From a virus, in IMG/VR virus record IMGVR_UViG_3300008120_000110, positions 1 through 45,912 of that record: a stretch of 45,912 bases of DNA. One strand, written 5' to 3'. The position numbers and the translations under genes were made by a program. The notes under the pieces were generated by a model. It worked only from the letters and a program-made list of their open reading frames with translations. It did not search any database and was not told the origin of the DNA. Shown in pieces: positions 43,438-45,912 of this stretch (position 1 is its first letter; the number at the start of each line of letters is the position of its first letter).

Positions 43438-45793
43438 TCAGGTCGCGCCCTTCTTCAGGAACGATACCCTCTTTGTACATCGCGTAAGCAACCAACCATT
43501 TGTAGAACTTGGTCCTACTGATGGTCATCTTTGCCTTCGGTCCGTAGTCAGGATACTCGCTGATGAAGTCGTGATAGAGCTCGTTCTTGTACACCCTTAC
43601 CCCTGTTTCAAGTGAAGTATTCTTAGGCTGTCCCTCCACAAGACCGCACCATTCAATAAAGTCGTGCGATGTCTCTGCTGATAGCTGACGAATCTTTAGG
43701 TTTACAAACTTACTCTTCACTAATCCGGTTCTAAGATAAGACTTGAGACAACCTATCATGTAGTTGTCAAACTCACACCAATCATCATCTGTCCAATCCC
43801 CGAACATGAGCTTACCAAACTCATCAAGTGGCGTATACGCCTTGGAATAATACTGATGTAGCTCAAGCTCCCACTTCCTACGGGCAAATGAATTACCGCT
43901 ACCCTTGATGGCGTAGTTGGTAGTGATGGCAATCTTAGGACTCTTGCTGAATGGAATCTTGATGGCATCCTTGTTCTTCTTCTCAAGCGTGAGACCTTCG
44001 GTCACCACGCTGAAGAGTCGCTCAAAGTCAAAATGTTTCTTCACGTCATCAAAGCATAGTATCTGCGTATCCGCTGACACCAACTGATAAGCAAAACTTC
44101 GCTCAAAGGTGAAGCTCTTGCCATCAATTACCACAAGCTTCTTCATATTGCTCAGCGCATTCATAAAAAGCCCCTTACCCGTACCACCTTCAGGGTTATC
44201 GCTGATGACCTCGTCATTTAAAATCACCGCAGGACAGAAGCTCAGGTTCTTGTAGCCATGCAATAGGAATCCAATGGTACTCTCCATTGAAGCTGCCCTG
44301 CTGTCGTCACCACCACAGATATTGCGGATGAACTTCCTGTAGTCACACCTTGATGTCACCTTGCACATACTAAAGTTCCTATCTATCACGTGGTCCTTCC
44401 ACACATACCCTCCCAAATCAAGGTAGTCAATAGGCTTTATCTCATCCTTTGTTATCTGCACCGCACAGTTCTTGTAGTACAAGTACGCTGCATCTTTGGT
44501 ATCCTCAATAAAGTAGATGTCAATTGTACTCAGCATAGACAAAAACTCTTCCTTGAAGAATCTCGTGTTGTCAGCGAAGTAGTTGTACACCATGATGTCG
44601 TCTAACTCAAGCAGGTGGTTTAGGACGAAGTCCTTTATCTCCTTCTCTGATGTGTGGTCAATCAGATTATTTGTGACTTTCACAAATACATAGTTCTTCC
44701 CACCTTCAGGGCAGTACTTGTAGAACCCTGAGTCCTCTAAGAACTGCTTAAAGAGAATGTGTACTATCTTGATGACTCCCTTGTCGTTCTTGGTCCAAAA
44801 GGTTTGCTTCGCATTCTCCTCCTCGACCTTTGCAAGCACCGCTTCTATCGTGTCGCCATCCAAATTGGAGTCCTGCAGTTGGAGGCGCACCTCTTTTTTT
44901 GAGACACCGCGTCTCAGCTTTGCCTTGATTTGATTTACTCGCTCCTCATCCTCGTAGTACTTGGTGCCAAAGGATGCCGTGTTCCTGTAAGCCGACTCAA
45001 TCGTGGTCTGTATCTCCTTTAAGGGGAAATCATTAGTTGCATACTGATTGAGAACATAGCTCGCCAAACTCTTATTAATCCCAAAGTCATTGAACGCCAT
45101 CGCAAGGACGTAGCAGTTCTGATTGCGCTGCCCCTCGGTCATCGGGTACTTCTTCTGCCACCACTTTACAAGTATCTCAACTATCTTATTCTCGTCCGTA
45201 ATGGGTATAGTTGCCGTGTCCTTGTACCTATTCACCTCCGTGTACTCCACCTCCTCGATGGTATCCCATACGCTACTATTCTCGTTAACGTGTATTAGAG
45301 GGTCATAGGACTCGTAACACACCCGACTAAGGTTCTTACTCGTTTTATCGAAGAAAGGGGAATTAAAGTACTTTTCTAAGCTGTTAAAGTAGTTTACGTG
45401 GTTGTCTGCATCAGCCGGTATCTTGACGAGCACCTTTAGACCATTGCCCGATGGCGAAATGAACACTGAGTATACGTATTTATTCTTACTCAAAGTTTCT
45501 TTATCATTTAGCAGTACCTTCTGCTTGTCATACCCATCAAAGTCAAGACAGATAAGACCACTATGCTCCACGATGGCAGTGTCTGCCCTCTTGGTAAACG
45601 TACCACTGAAGCAAATGGCGGGCAGTTGCTTTTTTAATTCATTGCGTTCAGTCTTACGCTTCTCCTGTCTTATCTTTTTGACAAGGTCTTTAGTCGCCCC
45701 CTCCTTGATACGCTCAAGGATTACACGCACATCTCTATGGAAGGGAGCGGCAGTTTCCTTGATGTTTTGGAAGATTGTTATCTGATATGTCAT
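43385..45793 (-). CDS. Primase-helicase (BT4734-like PrimPol N-terminus plus SF3 helicase)
   Basis: 802 residues. The N-terminal domain (about 55-170) matches the BT4734-like primase domain: CFSGTF, LICLDFDG (about 80-87, carrying the D-x-D metal ligands) and SPSGNGLKVLVKIP (about 113-126), followed by LSRVCYESYDP. The C-terminal SF3/D5-like helicase has Walker A NPEGGTGKGLF (about 533-543), Walker B ILCFDDVKK (about 578-586), the sensor-type KIAITTNY (about 620-627) and a likely arginine finger in FARRKWELEL (about 636-645). It would prime and unwind phage DNA at the fork. It is the first gene of the minus-strand operon, with an AT-rich upstream region. The domain pair is common in Bacteroidota phages and mobile elements. 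Confidence 0.88.
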   Translation of the reverse strand: MTYQITIFQNIKETAAPFHRDVRVILERIKEGATKDLVKKIRQEKRKTERNELKKQLPAICFSGTFTKRADTAIVEHSGLICLDFDGYDKQKVLLNDKETLSKNKYVYSVFISPSGNGLKVLVKIPADADNHVNYFNSLEKYFNSPFFDKTSKNLSRVCYESYDPLIHVNENSSVWDTIEEVEYTEVNRYKDTATIPITDENKIVEILVKWWQKKYPMTEGQRNQNCYVLAMAFNDFGINKSLASYVLNQYATNDFPLKEIQTTIESAYRNTASFGTKYYEDEERVNQIKAKLRRGVSKKEVRLQLQDSNLDGDTIEAVLAKVEEENAKQTFWTKNDKGVIKIVHILFKQFLEDSGFYKYCPEGGKNYVFVKVTNNLIDHTSEKEIKDFVLNHLLELDDIMVYNYFADNTRFFKEEFLSMLSTIDIYFIEDTKDAAYLYYKNCAVQITKDEIKPIDYLDLGGYVWKDHVIDRNFSMCKVTSRCDYRKFIRNICGGDDSRAASMESTIGFLLHGYKNLSFCPAVILNDEVISDNPEGGTGKGLFMNALSNMKKLVVIDGKSFTFERSFAYQLVSADTQILCFDDVKKHFDFERLFSVVTEGLTLEKKNKDAIKIPFSKSPKIAITTNYAIKGSGNSFARRKWELELHQYYSKAYTPLDEFGKLMFGDWTDDDWCEFDNYMIGCLKSYLRTGLVKSKFVNLKIRQLSAETSHDFIEWCGLVEGQPKNTSLETGVRVYKNELYHDFISEYPDYGPKAKMTISRTKFYKWLVAYAMYKEGIVPEEGRDLNGRWIIIHRKKEKDADS

Positions 45794-45912
45794 AAATGTT
45801 ATCGTTATGTCGTTAATATGTACGCTTAAGCAATTGATTACTAACTTACTGTCAATTATGTCAATTTTTATTTTACTTTGTATTCTATAGAATAATAATA
45901 ATATATAGAAAT
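45794..45912. promoter_or_regulatory. AT-rich upstream region of the replication operon with repeats
   Basis: These 119 nt have no gene. They contain a 14-bp perfect palindrome TATTCTATAGAATA (45881-45894) and a tandem direct repeat TGTCAATT at 45850-45857 and 45859-45866, which reads AATTGACA twice on the minus strand. No exact TAnnTTTG box is seen on the minus strand upstream of the primase; TACTTTG at 45874-45880 on the plus strand is one base short of the box. The region could hold an operator, a divergent promoter for a gene beyond the right edge, or part of an origin. Confidence 0.4.

Noticed and set aside
1-45912. tRNA genes, CRISPR arrays, integrase or insertion sequences
   Set aside because: No cloverleaf with a TTCGA arm, regular spacer-repeat array, recombinase catalytic motif or transposase was seen on reading both strands; a tRNA scan was not possible.

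Overview
The window looks like about 46 kb of a tailed phage (Caudoviricetes) that infects a Bacteroidota host. The host inference rests on four things: TAnnTTTG boxes (the Bacteroidota sigma -7 element) in the few intergenic gaps; A/T-rich leaders without a clear Shine-Dalgarno; a primase-helicase with a BT4734-like N-terminus, a domain typical of Bacteroidota mobile elements; and tail-fibre repeat families common in uncultured Bacteroidota/aquatic phages. The gene order portal, scaffold, major capsid protein, connector/ring proteins, a ~1,560-aa nozzle ('muzzle'-like) protein and very large internal proteins resembles short-tailed crAss-like phages. That is an architectural inference; no database search was possible. 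No integrase, repressor, tRNA or CRISPR was seen.

Layout. 1-10313 (+): tail-fibre block with a gene cut by the left edge, a 657-aa fibre and a ~1,930-aa fibre; the last two look like one protein split by a +1 frame change near 4530. 10347-12506 (+): small virion-linked proteins, a GroES-like co-chaperonin, a 2OG-Fe(II) dioxygenase and a small pre-terminase protein. 12472-19716 (+): large terminase, portal, scaffold and major capsid protein, closed by a strong terminator. 19790-28877 (+): a conserved structural protein, two connector/ring-like proteins, the nozzle-like protein with a cysteine-rich C-terminus, two accessory tail proteins and a GNAT-like protein. 28879-39809 (+): three proteins expected inside the capsid, ending with a 2,718-aa large polyvalent protein bearing a zincin motif. 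39814-40665 (+): a lysis-type cassette (membrane/coiled-coil protein, lipoprotein, holin-like protein) without a visible endolysin. 40658-45793 (-): a convergent replication block of two PD-(D/E)XK-type proteins, a DnaA domain-IV-like protein, an SF2 helicase and a PrimPol/SF3 primase-helicase. 45794-45912: AT-rich upstream region with repeats and a palindrome.

How the genes work together: the minus-strand block would copy the genome early, probably with the DnaA-IV-like protein contacting DNA. The plus-strand block builds and fills the head, attaches a short tail and fibres, and ends in lysis genes. Genes are tightly packed, with 1-50 nt overlaps.

The most unusual signal is an 18-bp near-perfect palindrome, RGTGTCTTYAAAGACACW, present four times (12668, 19736, 33398, 42205). 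Three copies lie inside genes in three different codon phases and the fourth forms the terminator after the capsid gene, so it looks selected as DNA or RNA, not as peptide.
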